From Pseudomonas putida (lineage in GTDB: Bacteria > Pseudomonadota > Gammaproteobacteria > Pseudomonadales > Pseudomonadaceae): a stretch of DNA of 64,000 nt. Both the position numbers and the translations under genes were made by a program. Positions 1-9,102 of the stretch are shown here, piece by piece. Location of the stretch: positions 3,348,001 to 3,412,000 of the forward strand of contig NZ_CP066306.1 in the NCBI RefSeq assembly GCF_016406145.1, given 5' to 3'. Numbering within the stretch: position 1 is the first letter of the stretch; each line of letters begins with the position of its first letter. The notes beneath the pieces were generated by a model that searched no databases, was not told the origin of the DNA, and was given only the letters and a program-made list of their open reading frames with translations.

Positions 1-208
1 AGGCCAGGTGCTGGCCAGCACGGATGAGCAACAGCGTGCCGAGCAGTACCGCTTCATCCTCACCACCCTGCACGAACAGGCCGTCTACCTGCCCATCTCG
101 CATCTCACGGCCATCAGCGTGCGCCGAAACTCGGTGGCCAAGGTCCAGTTCGGCAGTACGTTGTTCGATGTGCCGTTCGAAACCATGACACCCAAACAGG
201 AAGACTGA
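1..208 (+). CDS. nikA: NikA, nickel ABC transporter substrate-binding protein (3' end only)
   Basis: Only the last 68 or so codons are present; the reading frame is open from base 2 and the start lies outside the window. The peptide ([17 protein letters not shown] near its middle) resembles the C-terminal lobe of periplasmic family-5 solute-binding proteins such as NikA and DppA. The nickel assignment comes from the four following genes, which have the nikBCDE order. The protein would bind nickel, probably as a chelate, in the periplasm and deliver it to NikBC. The stop codon lies one base before the nikB ATG, so the genes are co-transcribed. Confidence 0.8.
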   Translation, partial: GQVLASTDEQQRAEQYRFILTTLHEQAVYLPISHLTAISVRRNSVAKVQFGSTLFDVPFETMTPKQED

Positions 209-209
209 C

Positions 210-1151
210 ATGTTGCGCTACATCCTGTTGCGCCTGGCGCTGCTTGTACCGGTCATGCTTGGCGTTTCGTTGCTGGTGTTCGTGCTGCTGCACCTGGGCA
301 GCACCGACCCGGCGCTGGACTACCTCAGGCTTTCGCATATCCCGCCGACCGACGCAGCCATCGCCGAGGTGCGCCATACCCTGGGGCTGGATCGCCCGCT
401 GTATGCGCAATACCTGAGCTGGCTGTGGAACGCCGTGCATCTGGACTTCGGCATCTCCTATATCACCGGCCGCCCAGTGCTTGATGACCTGCTCTACTAC
501 CTGCCCGCCACCCTGCAACTCGGCGGCCTGGCGTTGGCCTGCACGCTGCTGCTGTCGATCCCCCTGGGGCTGTTGGCGGCCCGCTGGCAAGGGCGCTGGC
601 CCGACCACGCCGTGCGGGCAGTGACGTTCCTGGGGGTGTCCATGCCCAATTTCTGGCTGGCGTTTCTGCTGATCGCGCTGTTTTCCCTGTGGCTGGGCTG
701 GCTGCCGCCGCTGGGGCGTGGGGGGGCCGGGCATCTGGTGATGCCGGTGCTGGCCATCGCCCTGATGTCGATGTCGATCAACGCCCGCCTGCTGCGTGCC
801 AGCCTGCTGGAAGCCGGCGGGCAGCGCCACGTCATCTATGCCCGTGCCCGCGGCCTGCCCGAACGGCACGTCTGGCGCGACCATATCCTGCGCAATGCCT
901 GGTTGCCGCTGGTGACCGCCACCGGCATGCACATCGGCGAACTGATCGGTGGCGCACTGGTGATCGAGACCATCTTCGCCTGGCCCGGCGTTGGCCGTTT
1001 TGCGGTGTCAGCAGTGCTGAACCGCGACTTCCCGGTGATGCAGTGCTTCACCTTGCTACTGACCGGCCTGCTGATGGTCTGCAACCTGATCGTCGATGTC
1101 TGCTACGCCTGGCTTGATCCTCGCAGCCGGCTGGAAGGGGTGAACGCATGA
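210..1151 (+). CDS. nikB: NikB, nickel ABC transporter permease
   Basis: This 313-aa inner-membrane permease belongs to the DppB/OppB/NikB family. It starts with the family-typical [20 protein letters not shown] membrane helix and has about six transmembrane segments. The cytoplasmic EAA loop ([19 protein letters not shown], residues about 212-230) contacts the ATPases. It would form the channel with NikC for nickel or nickel-chelate import. The ATG follows the nikA stop by one base, and the last four bases overlap nikC. Peptide permeases are close relatives, so the nickel specificity is inferred from the five-gene order and from overall resemblance to NikB. Confidence 0.85.
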   Translation: MLRYILLRLALLVPVMLGVSLLVFVLLHLGSTDPALDYLRLSHIPPTDAAIAEVRHTLGLDRPLYAQYLSWLWNAVHLDFGISYITGRPVLDDLLYYLPATLQLGGLALACTLLLSIPLGLLAARWQGRWPDHAVRAVTFLGVSMPNFWLAFLLIALFSLWLGWLPPLGRGGAGHLVMPVLAIALMSMSINARLLRASLLEAGGQRHVIYARARGLPERHVWRDHILRNAWLPLVTATGMHIGELIGGALVIETIFAWPGVGRFAVSAVLNRDFPVMQCFTLLLTGLLMVCNLIVDVCYAWLDPRSRLEGVNA

Positions 1152-1993
1152 GTGTGCAGTCTGCCCTGCGTCAACCATTGCTGCTGCGCCGCCCCAGCCT
1201 GATGATCGGCCTGGCCCTGGTCGGGCTGCTCGCATTGCTGGCGCTGTTCGGCCACTGGATCGCCCCGCATGACCCCGACCTGGTCGACCTCGGCCAGCGC
1301 CTGCAGGCGCCCGACGCCAGCCACTGGCTGGGCACCGACCACCTCGGGCGCGACCTGCTTTCGCGGCTGATCGTCGGCACGCGCCTGTCCTTGGGCAGCG
1401 TGATGCTGACCCTGGCGCTGGTGCTGGCGCTAGGGCTCGCGGTAGGCGGCGTGGCCGGGTTCGTCGGCGGGCGCACCGACCTGCTGCTGATGCGCCTGTG
1501 CGACATGTTCATGACCTTCCCCACGCTGGTCCTGGCATTCTTCTTCGTCACCTTGCTGGGCACCGGCCTTAGCAACGTGATCATCGCCATCGCCCTGTCC
1601 CACTGGGCCTGGTATGCGCGCATGGTGCGCGGCCTGGTGATTGCCCAGCGCGGCCGCGAATACGTGTTGGCTTCACGCCTGGCCGGTGCTTCACGCTGGG
1701 CGCGGCTGCGCCAGCATGTGCTGCCCAATATCGCCGGCCCATTGCTGGTGCTGGCGACCATGGATATCGGCCACATGATGCTGCACGTCTCCGGCCTGTC
1801 GTTCCTTGGCCTTGGGGTGGCGCCGCCCACCGCCGAATGGGGCGTGATGATCAACGACGCCAAGGAATTCATCTGGACGCACCCGCAACTGCTGCTGTTG
1901 CCAGGGCTGATGATCTTCTTCTCGGTGATGGCCTTCAACCTGCTGGGCGATGCGCTGCGCGACCGCCTCGACCCCACACAGGAGCGCCATTGA
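1148..1993 (+). CDS. nikC: NikC, nickel ABC transporter permease
   Basis: This 281-aa permease is the partner of NikB. It has an N-terminal helix, the [21 protein letters not shown] segment typical of DppC/NikC proteins, five to six transmembrane segments and an EAA loop ([21 protein letters not shown], about residues 176-196). The start overlaps the nikB stop as ATGA, which indicates translational coupling. Its stop directly abuts the nikD ATG. It is expected to heterodimerise with NikB and dock the NikD/NikE ATPases. Confidence 0.85.
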   Translation: MSVQSALRQPLLLRRPSLMIGLALVGLLALLALFGHWIAPHDPDLVDLGQRLQAPDASHWLGTDHLGRDLLSRLIVGTRLSLGSVMLTLALVLALGLAVGGVAGFVGGRTDLLLMRLCDMFMTFPTLVLAFFFVTLLGTGLSNVIIAIALSHWAWYARMVRGLVIAQRGREYVLASRLAGASRWARLRQHVLPNIAGPLLVLATMDIGHMMLHVSGLSFLGLGVAPPTAEWGVMINDAKEFIWTHPQLLLLPGLMIFFSVMAFNLLGDALRDRLDPTQERH

Positions 1994-2764
1994 ATGAACC
2001 CATCGGTACTTGAAATCCGCGGCTTGCGCATCGAGGCTCAGGCCGGCGTGCTGGTGCACGGCGTTGACCTGCAACTGCGCCGCGGCGAAGTCTGCACGCT
2101 GGTCGGTGCCAGTGGCTCGGGCAAATCCCTCAGTTGCCTTGGTGTGCTCGACCTGCTGCCACCAGGCCTTAACCGCACCCATGGGCAGTTGCTGCTCGAC
2201 GGCCAGCCGCTGGCTGCAAGCAGTGTTCGTGGCCGCCTGGCCAGCCTGGTACTGCAAAACCCGCGTAGTGCCTTCAACCCGGTGCGCAACATGGCCAGCC
2301 ACGGCCTGGAGACGCTCAGGCAGCGCGGCGTCACCGGTACTGCAGCCCGTGCGCGGATGGCCGACTGCCTGGATGCGGTGGGTCTGGCAGACCGGGAGCG
2401 GGTGCTGCAAGCGTTCGCCTTTCAGCTCAGCGGTGGCATGCTGCAACGGATGATGATCGCCCTGGCGCTCATGGCCGAAACCCCGTTCCTCTTGGCTGAT
2501 GAACCTACCAGTGACCTCGATGCCCTGAGCCAGGCGCGGTTTCTCGACCTGCTGATGGAACTGGTGCAGGTGCATGGGCTTGGGGTATTGCTGGTGACCC
2601 ACGACATGGGCGTGGTGGCGCGCTGCGCAGACCAGGTTGCGGTGATGGAAGCCGGCCGCATCGTCGAATGCCAGCCGGTCCATGAGCTTTTCCAGAACCC
2701 TGCCAGCGCCGCTGCCCGCACCCTCCTCCACGCCCACCAGGTACTTTGCCGGAGCCAACCATGA
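1994..2764 (+). CDS. nikD: NikD, nickel ABC transporter ATP-binding protein
   Basis: This 256-aa ABC ATPase has a Walker A motif (GASGSGKS, about residues 37-44), an LSGGM signature followed by LQRMMIALAL, a Walker B/D-loop LLADEPTSDLD and the switch histidine in VTHDMGVV. It powers nickel import with NikE. The start abuts nikC and the TGA overlaps the nikE ATG. The length and the two-ATPase arrangement match the family. Oligopeptide-transporter DppD-like specificity cannot be fully excluded from sequence alone. Confidence 0.85.
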   Translation: MNPSVLEIRGLRIEAQAGVLVHGVDLQLRRGEVCTLVGASGSGKSLSCLGVLDLLPPGLNRTHGQLLLDGQPLAASSVRGRLASLVLQNPRSAFNPVRNMASHGLETLRQRGVTGTAARARMADCLDAVGLADRERVLQAFAFQLSGGMLQRMMIALALMAETPFLLADEPTSDLDALSQARFLDLLMELVQVHGLGVLLVTHDMGVVARCADQVAVMEAGRIVECQPVHELFQNPASAAARTLLHAHQVLCRSQP

Positions 2765-3582
2765 GCCTGCTGCACGTCCACAACGTTGGCCATCGCTATC
2801 GCACCGGGGGGCTGTTGCGCAAACGGGGCTGGCTGCAGGTGCTCGACAGTATCGACCTGCACCTGCACGCAGGTGAGTCCATCGGCCTGCTAGGCAGCAG
2901 TGGCAGCGGCAAAAGCACACTGGCGCGGCTGCTGCTCGGGCTGGAAAAACCCACCCAGGGCCAGGTGAGCTTTGCCGGGCAGGATGTCAGCCAGCTAAGA
3001 GGTGAACAGGCGCGCGACTTCCAGCGCACCGTGCAACTGGTGTTCCAGGACGCCCCTGGCGCCTTCAACCCCCAGCGCAGCATCGGCTGGAGCATCGCCG
3101 AGCCGTTGCGCCACCTCACCGACCTGGATGAAGCCGGCCGACAAGCTCGCACCCTTGAACTGCTGGAGGCAATGGGCCTGCGCGCCGAGCATGCCCAGCG
3201 CCTGCCGCAGCAGTTGAGTGGCGGCCAGTTGCAGCGTGCCAACATCGCCCGGGCGCTGGCCGTCTCGCCGCAACTGGTGGTGCTCGACGAAGCCTTGTCG
3301 AACCTGGATCGGGTATTGCAGTTACAGTTGCTGCAGCAGCTGGAGGCGCTACGCCAGCGCAGCGGCACCGCCTTCGTGCTGATCAGCCATGACCTGAGCC
3401 TGGTGCAGTACTTCTGCCAGCGGGTCGTGCTGCTGGACGGCGGCTGCATCGTCGAGGATCGGCCCGTCACGCACTGCACTGGTTTCGAGCATCCAGTGGG
3501 AAAGCAGCTACAGTCTGCCATGTTGCCCACGCGCCCCGACAAGAGCCAGGCAAGACAAGCGCTGCCAATGGGTGTGCACTGA
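2761..3582 (+). CDS. nikE: NikE, nickel ABC transporter ATP-binding protein
   Basis: This 273-aa ABC ATPase has a Walker A motif (GSSGSGKS), the signature LSGGQLQRANIARAL, a Walker B/D-loop VVLDEALSNLD and the switch ISHDLSLV. DEA in place of the common DEP is normal in NikE proteins. I chose the ATG at 2761, which overlaps the nikD stop as ATGA; an in-frame TTG lies 15 bases upstream. No nikR repressor gene follows. The next gene begins about 100 bases later and is unrelated. Confidence 0.85.
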   Translation: MSLLHVHNVGHRYRTGGLLRKRGWLQVLDSIDLHLHAGESIGLLGSSGSGKSTLARLLLGLEKPTQGQVSFAGQDVSQLRGEQARDFQRTVQLVFQDAPGAFNPQRSIGWSIAEPLRHLTDLDEAGRQARTLELLEAMGLRAEHAQRLPQQLSGGQLQRANIARALAVSPQLVVLDEALSNLDRVLQLQLLQQLEALRQRSGTAFVLISHDLSLVQYFCQRVVLLDGGCIVEDRPVTHCTGFEHPVGKQLQSAMLPTRPDKSQARQALPMGVH

Positions 3583-3683
3583 CGCCAACAACAGAGGGCA
3601 TCCCACGTGAACGCCAGAACGCTTTTCCAGGGCGCAGGCAAAGTGCCACAATGCGCCACCGATCACGAATTGCGGCGGATGCC

Positions 3684-4817
3684 ATGACAGAGCTCAATCC
3701 TGGCGATGAAATAGCGCACTGTGTAAGGAGGGATCGCCTGCAGCAGCTGTTCGTCCAGTCGGCGCCCGCTGTGCTTGGCAGCTTCCTGGCTGCGGCAATG
3801 TTGTGCTGGTTGGGCTGGGAGCGTTTCGACCAGCAGAACGTGGCCGCCTGGATGACGGTATTGAGCCTGTCGACGGTCCTGCGTACTTCCATGTTCGTCG
3901 CCTATCTGCGGGCACCGGCCAACCTGCGCACGGCCGAACGGTGGGAGTGGCGTTACTGGGCCACCCTGGTGCTGTCGGCAGCAGTCTGGGGCTTGGGCGC
4001 ATTGGCTGTAATGCCTGCCGATGACCTGCTGGGGCAGACCTTGATCATGCTGTTCGCCGTGGGCATGTCGGTCAGTGCAGTCTCGTGTTACTCCTCGTAC
4101 CGCAACATGACCCTGGTCTCGATCGCCCTGGTGCTGCTGCCCTGTACCGCCTGGCTGCTGCTGCAGCCGTCCGCGCTTCAGCAGGGCATCGCTCTGGCGG
4201 TGCTGGTGTTCGCCTCGTTCGTCGTCAACGCGACGCAAAGCCTGTCTTCAGCGCTGGTGACCGCCTGGCGCCTGAAGCACGAAATGGAACGTGCACACCG
4301 GCTTGCCATCGTGGCCTCGTGCACGGACGAACTGACCGGACTGAACAATCGCCGTGCCTTTTTTGACTGTGCCTTGGCGCAGCACACCTTGTGCAAGGAG
4401 GGGCACACGTATGTAGCCGTGCTGATGCTGGACGTCGATCATTTCAAACAGATCAACGATACCGCCGGGCATGCGGCGGGCGACCAGGTGCTGAAGCGGA
4501 TCGGTACAGCCATCAGCGCCAGCCTGCGTGACAACGACATCGCCGGCAGGCTGGGCGGCGAGGAGTTCGCCATCCTGCTGCCCGATACGCCTCTGGTCAC
4601 TGCCAGCGAGTTTGCCGAGCGCCTGCGGGCCCTGATAGCAAAGCTGAACGTCGACACGCAGTACGCGGTTACCGCCAGCATAGGCCTGGCCTTCGCCAAA
4701 GCACCCGCAAGTGAACTCGATGCGTTGCTCAGCAGCGCCGACAAGGCCATGTACCGTGCCAAGGCATCGGGTCGTAATCGGGTGACGATCGTCGACCATG
4801 TGCATGCCGCCGCCTGA
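3684..4817 (+). CDS. Membrane-anchored diguanylate cyclase (GGDEF domain)
   Basis: This protein of about 377 aa makes cyclic di-GMP from two GTP. The N-terminal half contains about five to six hydrophobic segments (a membrane sensor without a recognised domain). The C-terminal half is a GGDEF domain with DELTGLNNRRAFF, the metal/substrate segment MLDVDHFKQIND and an intact active-site GGEEF. An RxxD inhibitory site (RDND) sits exactly five residues before GGEEF, so product inhibition is expected. There is no EAL domain. An in-frame ATG at 3651 is an alternative start; neither has a convincing ribosome-binding site. It is a single gene, and the signal it senses is unknown. Confidence 0.85.
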   Translation: MTELNPGDEIAHCVRRDRLQQLFVQSAPAVLGSFLAAAMLCWLGWERFDQQNVAAWMTVLSLSTVLRTSMFVAYLRAPANLRTAERWEWRYWATLVLSAAVWGLGALAVMPADDLLGQTLIMLFAVGMSVSAVSCYSSYRNMTLVSIALVLLPCTAWLLLQPSALQQGIALAVLVFASFVVNATQSLSSALVTAWRLKHEMERAHRLAIVASCTDELTGLNNRRAFFDCALAQHTLCKEGHTYVAVLMLDVDHFKQINDTAGHAAGDQVLKRIGTAISASLRDNDIAGRLGGEEFAILLPDTPLVTASEFAERLRALIAKLNVDTQYAVTASIGLAFAKAPASELDALLSSADKAMYRAKASGRNRVTIVDHVHAAA

Positions 4818-5132
4818 TGGCACGGCTGGCCATGGTCCTGACGCACTCATCGCTTGCCCTGATTTGGTTCACCTTTTACCCGGCGCCCAACCCTGCACTT
4901 ATTTGATGCAGTTCACCCCTGCATTCGCCGCGCCTGGTTTACGAAAATCCCGGTCAATTGGCCTGATTCTTTCGCGTTATTGATACCAAAAAGCGCACTT
5001 GCGCGTTCCCAGGGGCATTTTTCTTCCTGACTCTCCCGCTCTGCCCGTTCCGGCATTTTCATTGCAAAGCTCCAGTGGATCGCTTGGCAAGCGAGAAACG
5101 AAACTGCCGACGAGTCGTGGCAAGGAGTGGGT
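4818..5132. other. Intergenic region, 315 bp, no gene seen
   Basis: The stretch lies between the diguanylate cyclase and the ATP-grasp gene. It is less GC-rich than its surroundings in the middle (4860-4990, with TTTGATGCAG and TTTACGAAAATCC). It should contain the promoter of the Anbu-linked operon. I see no convincing terminator hairpin, repeat or small gene. A strong AAGGAG ribosome-binding site ends it at 5122-5127. Confidence 0.5.
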
Positions 5133-6542
5133 ATGTCCCGGGCTTTTTTTAACGAAATGTATGAGGCAAACGGAAGTTGCCGCCCGCACTATCAGGAGTT
5201 CGCCCGCTGGCTGGCGAACACACCGCTGGAACTGTTGGAACAACGCCGGCACGAAGCCGATCTGCTGTTCCACCGGGCCGGTATCACCTTCACCCTGTAC
5301 GGTGACCAGCAGGACACCGAGCGGCTGATCCCCTTCGACATCATCCCGCGCAGCATCCGCGCCAGCGAATGGCGCATTGTCGAACGCGGGTGTATCCAGC
5401 GTGTTCAGGCGCTGAACCTGTTCCTCCAGGACATCTACCACGATCAGCGCATTCTCAAGGCAGGCATCATTCCGCCCGAGCAAGTGCTGGCCAACGAGGG
5501 TTACCAGGTCGCCATGCAAGGCCTGAACCTGCACCGGGGGCTGTACGCGCATATCGCCGGTGTCGATCTGGTACGTGACAGTGATGGTACGTATTACGTA
5601 CTGGAAGACAACCTGCGCACGCCCAGCGGCGTCAGCTACATGCTCGAAGACCGCAAGATGATGATGCGCCTGTTCCCCGAACTGTTCGCCGCCCAGCGCA
5701 TCGCCCCGATCGACCACTACCCCAACCTGCTGCTCGACACACTCAAAAGTGCCAGCCCGCTGGACAACCCGACCGCCGTGGTGCTCACCCCGGGGCGCTT
5801 CAACAGCGCCTACTTCGAGCATGCCTTCCTGGCGCGGGAGATGGGCATCGAGCTGGTCGAAGGCGCCGACCTGTTCGTGCGCAACGACCACCTCTACATG
5901 CGCACCACCGCAGGCCCGCAGCAAGTGGACGTGATCTACCGTCGCCTGGACGACGAATACCTCGACCCGCTGTCGTTCAACCCTGATTCGATGCTGGGGG
6001 TACCGGGGCTGATTTCGGTGTACCGGGCAGGCAACGTGGTGCTGGCCAACGCGGTGGGCACCGGCGTTGCCGACGACAAGTCGATCTACCCCTACGTTGA
6101 CGAGATGATCCGCTTTTACCTGAGCGAGGAACCGATCCTGAAGAACGTGCCCACCTGGCAATGCCGCAAGCCGCAGGACCTGTCCCACGTCCTGGCGCAC
6201 CTGCCGGAGCTGGTGGTCAAGGAAACCCAAGGTTCCGGCGGCTACGGCATGCTGGTCGGCCCCGCCGCAACCGCCGCGCAGATCGAGGATTTCCGCGCCC
6301 GCATCAAGGCGCGCCCGCACGCCTACATCGCGCAGCCCACGCTATGCCTGTCAACCTGCCCGACCTTCGTCGAAAGCGGCATCGCGCCGCGCCACATCGA
6401 CCTGCGTCCGTTTGTACTGTCAGGCAGCGAAACGCGCCTGGTACCCGGCGGCCTGACCCGAGTTGCGCTGCAGGAAGGCTCGCTGGTGGTCAACTCGTCG
6501 CAGGGCGGCGGCACCAAGGACACCTGGGTGGTGGAGGACTGA
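5133..6542 (+). CDS. Circularly permuted ATP-grasp type 2 family protein (Anbu-linked)
   Basis: This protein of about 469 aa belongs to the family formerly called DUF404/DUF407. Family features include IPFDIIPRSI, the acidic YYVLEDNLRTPSGVSY segment, VIYRRLDDEYLDPLSF and a glycine-rich VKETQGSGGYGML nucleotide loop. ATP-grasp enzymes of this kind are predicted to join a carboxylate to an amine (amidoligase/peptide-ligase chemistry), but the substrate is unknown. I chose ATG 5133 because AAGGAG stands five bases upstream; an in-frame GTG at 5127 overlaps that site. It leads a four-gene unit with alpha-E, transglutaminase and Anbu genes, a known conserved association. Confidence 0.85.
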   Translation: MSRAFFNEMYEANGSCRPHYQEFARWLANTPLELLEQRRHEADLLFHRAGITFTLYGDQQDTERLIPFDIIPRSIRASEWRIVERGCIQRVQALNLFLQDIYHDQRILKAGIIPPEQVLANEGYQVAMQGLNLHRGLYAHIAGVDLVRDSDGTYYVLEDNLRTPSGVSYMLEDRKMMMRLFPELFAAQRIAPIDHYPNLLLDTLKSASPLDNPTAVVLTPGRFNSAYFEHAFLAREMGIELVEGADLFVRNDHLYMRTTAGPQQVDVIYRRLDDEYLDPLSFNPDSMLGVPGLISVYRAGNVVLANAVGTGVADDKSIYPYVDEMIRFYLSEEPILKNVPTWQCRKPQDLSHVLAHLPELVVKETQGSGGYGMLVGPAATAAQIEDFRARIKARPHAYIAQPTLCLSTCPTFVESGIAPRHIDLRPFVLSGSETRLVPGGLTRVALQEGSLVVNSSQGGGTKDTWVVED

Positions 6543-6545
6543 ACC

Positions 6546-7496
6546 ATGCTTTCGAGAACCGCTTCCGACCTGTACTGGATGTCCCGCTACCTGGAGCGCG
6601 CCGAAAACCTCGCGCGCATGCTCGAGGTCAGCTACTCGCTGTCGCTGATGCCGCAAGCCGGCCGCTCCGATGGCCACGCGGAGCTTGCCATGTCGCTGCT
6701 GGCCTCCGGCACGCTGGACGATTACATCCGCAAGCACACCGAACTGGACACCGAGCGCATGCTGCATTTCTTTGCGCTGGACGCGAACAACCCCAGCAGC
6801 ATCTATTGCTGCCTGCAGGCTGCCCGCACCAACGCCCACGCGGTACGTGGACGGATCACCGCCGACATGTGGGAAAACATCAACGCCACCTGGATCGAAA
6901 TGCGCAACATCGCCAGCAATGGCCTCGGGCGCTATGGCATTAGCCAGTTCTGCGACTGGGTCAAGGAACGCTCCCACCTGTTCCGCGGCGCAACCTCCGG
7001 CACCATCATGCGCAACGATGCCTACAGCTTCATTCGCCTGGGGACATTTCTGGAGCGGGCGGACAACACCCTGCGCCTGCTCGATGCCCGTTACGAAATG
7101 TTCGGGGAAACCTCCGAGGAGGTCAGCGACGACTCTGCCCGGGGTTATTACCAATGGAGCGCCTTGTTGCGCGCACTGACCTCCTACGAAGCGTTCAACG
7201 AAATCTACCGCAACGCGCCCAGTGCACGCCCGGTATCGGAGCTGTTGCTGCTGCGCGTCGACGTGCCGCGCTCACTGCATGCCTGCATTGAAGAGCTCGA
7301 CCAGATCCTCGCCGGCCTACCCGGCAATACCGGCCGCGCTGCACAGCGGATGGCTGCCGAACTCAATGCGCGACTACGCTACACCGCCATCGATGAGATT
7401 CTCGAAGCCGGGCTGCACGTGTGGCTGACCGACTTCATCGGCCGCATCCACCAACTGGGCCAGACCGTCCACAATTCCTATCTGGAGGTCGTATGA
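6546..7496 (+). CDS. Alpha-E domain protein (DUF403)
   Basis: This 316-aa all-helical protein begins MLSRTASDLYWMSRYLERAE, the hallmark of the alpha-E family, and carries a second such block, IRLGTFLERADNTLRLLDARY, around residues 165-185. Its biochemical role is unknown. Alpha-E proteins are nearly always encoded beside the circularly permuted ATP-grasp protein and a transglutaminase-like protein, so they are thought to act together in a peptide-modification pathway. It starts three bases after the preceding stop and overlaps the next start as ATGA, consistent with coupled translation. Confidence 0.85.
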   Translation: MLSRTASDLYWMSRYLERAENLARMLEVSYSLSLMPQAGRSDGHAELAMSLLASGTLDDYIRKHTELDTERMLHFFALDANNPSSIYCCLQAARTNAHAVRGRITADMWENINATWIEMRNIASNGLGRYGISQFCDWVKERSHLFRGATSGTIMRNDAYSFIRLGTFLERADNTLRLLDARYEMFGETSEEVSDDSARGYYQWSALLRALTSYEAFNEIYRNAPSARPVSELLLLRVDVPRSLHACIEELDQILAGLPGNTGRAAQRMAAELNARLRYTAIDEILEAGLHVWLTDFIGRIHQLGQTVHNSYLEVV

Positions 7497-8272
7497 AACT
7501 GTCCATCCGCCACGACACCACCTACAGCTATGCCAGTGACGTATGCAACAGCATCCAGTTCCTGCGCCTGACACCGCGCAGCAGTGAGCGCCAGCGCATC
7601 CTCGAATGGCAACTGGACCTGCCCTGCAAGGTGAACAGCCAGATCGACCCGTACGGCAATATCCTGCACGTACTGACCCTGGACAAACCCCATGGCCACC
7701 TCGCCCTTACCGCCAGTGGCCAGGTGGAAATCGACCCGGATTGCGAACACGAGGCCGGCGGCCAGTCGCCCCTGCCCTTCCTGCGCAGCAGCCACCTCAC
7801 CCAGGCCAGTGACGCACTCAAGGCCTTCGCCGCCCAGCAGTGCGGCGAGCGTCGCGACCGGGGCGCGCTGACCGCACTCATGCAAGGCCTGGCCGACCAT
7901 ATGCCCTACAGCCCGGGTGCTACCTGCGTGGACACCACTGCGAGTGAGTCATTTGCCGGCGGTGCCGGAGTGTGCCAGGACCATACCCACGCGTTCCTCG
8001 CCTGCGCCCGCAGCCTCGGCATCCCGGCACGTTACGTGTCGGGCTACCTGTGTACCGAAGACGAAACCCACCTGGCCAGCCACGCCTGGGCCGAAGCCTG
8101 GATCGATGAAGCCTGGTACAGCTTCGACGTCACCAACCGCCTCACCCGGCCCGAACGGCATCTGAAGCTGGCGGTAGGCCTGGATTACCTCGACGCCTGC
8201 CCGGTCCGGGGCGTGCGCCGCGGTGGCGGCGTCGAATCCATGCAGGCAAGCGTCCACGTACACCGCCAGTAA
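7493..8272 (+). CDS. Transglutaminase-like cysteine peptidase family protein (Anbu-linked)
   Basis: This protein of 259 aa has the N-terminal beta-rich domain (MKLSIRHDTTYSY, then RLTPRSSERQ) followed by a transglutaminase core. The likely catalytic triad is Cys in GGAGVCQDHTHAF, His in ASHAWAEAWI and Asp in WYSFDVTNRL. Such proteins hydrolyse or form amide bonds. The start at 7493 overlaps the alpha-E stop. It probably works with the ATP-grasp ligase upstream and the Anbu peptidase downstream, one forming and the others cleaving or transferring amide bonds. That cooperative model is inference. Confidence 0.85.
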   Translation: MKLSIRHDTTYSYASDVCNSIQFLRLTPRSSERQRILEWQLDLPCKVNSQIDPYGNILHVLTLDKPHGHLALTASGQVEIDPDCEHEAGGQSPLPFLRSSHLTQASDALKAFAAQQCGERRDRGALTALMQGLADHMPYSPGATCVDTTASESFAGGAGVCQDHTHAFLACARSLGIPARYVSGYLCTEDETHLASHAWAEAWIDEAWYSFDVTNRLTRPERHLKLAVGLDYLDACPVRGVRRGGGVESMQASVHVHRQ

Positions 8273-8293
8273 TCACCTGGCGCAACTCAAGCG

Positions 8294-8321
8294 GGCCCCG
8301 TCGTGCCATGCGCGCGGGGCC
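8294..8321 (+). other. GC-rich hairpin between transglutaminase and Anbu genes
   Basis: GGCCCCG (8294-8300) pairs with CGGGGCC (8315-8321) across a 14-base loop. No T-run follows, so it is more likely an mRNA-stability or partial-attenuation element than a full terminator. Confidence 0.4.
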
Positions 8322-8349
8322 GCTCCATTCCAGGAACAAGGTAGACAGC

Positions 8350-9084
8350 ATGACCTACTGCGTCGCTATGCACTTGGCGGACGGGCTGGTATTCATCTGC
8401 GACTCACGCACCAATGCCGGGATCGACCAGATATCCACGTTTCGCAAGCTGTTCGTTTTCAGCGTGCCGGGGGACCGGCTGATCGTCCTGCAGACCGCCG
8501 GCAACCTTGCCACCTCGCAATCGGTGGTCAACTTGCTTGAGCAACGTACACAAGGCAGCGGCACCCACCTGCTGAACGTCGGCACGCTCTACGATGCAAC
8601 GGTGCTGGTGGCCGAAACCCTTCGCGAAGTCATCACCCGTGATCGCAGCAAGCTGACGGCCCAGATCGACCTGAGCGCCTCGTTCATGGTGGGCGGCCAG
8701 ATCGCCGGCAGCGCCATGGGCATCTACAACGTCTACGCCCAAGGCAACTTCTTCCAGGCAACGCCAGATACACCCTTCCTGCAATTGGGCGAGAGCAAGT
8801 ACGGCAGGCCGATTCTCGACCGTAACCTCACCTACGACACCCCTTTGGACGAAGCACTGCGCTGCGGTTTGATCTCATTCGACTCCACCATCCGCAGCAA
8901 CCTGTCGGTCGGCATGCCACTGGACCTGCTGGTGTATGGCAAGGACAGCCTCAAGGGCAGCGAGCCGGTGCGCATCCATCAAGACGACCCCTACTACAGC
9001 CATATCCGCAAACAATGGGGTGACGGTTTGAAAAGCCTACTCGGCGAGCTTAGCCCGCCACCACCGGGGTTCATGGCCGAATGA
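8350..9084 (+). CDS. Anbu, proteasome-like N-terminal threonine peptidase
   Basis: This protein of 244 aa belongs to the ancestral-beta-subunit (Anbu) branch of the Ntn-hydrolase/proteasome superfamily. Translation starts MTYCVAM. After removal of Met1 the N-terminal Thr is the predicted nucleophile. Counting from it, Asp17 (FICDSRT) and Lys32 (TFRKLFVF) match the proteasome Thr1/Asp17/Lys33 active site. I chose the ATG at 8350 because it places Thr at residue 2 and an AAGG stands 8 bases upstream. Anbu forms open helical or ring assemblies in other bacteria; its natural substrate is not known. It closes the ATP-grasp/alpha-E/transglutaminase cluster. Confidence 0.88.
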   Translation: MTYCVAMHLADGLVFICDSRTNAGIDQISTFRKLFVFSVPGDRLIVLQTAGNLATSQSVVNLLEQRTQGSGTHLLNVGTLYDATVLVAETLREVITRDRSKLTAQIDLSASFMVGGQIAGSAMGIYNVYAQGNFFQATPDTPFLQLGESKYGRPILDRNLTYDTPLDEALRCGLISFDSTIRSNLSVGMPLDLLVYGKDSLKGSEPVRIHQDDPYYSHIRKQWGDGLKSLLGELSPPPPGFMAE

Positions 9085-9102
9085 GCCGGGGCCATCCCTC
9101 GG

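Noticed and set aside
4977..6320. Open frame of about 450 codons opposite the ATP-grasp gene
   Set aside because: It is the antisense shadow of a conserved gene and encodes no recognisable protein.
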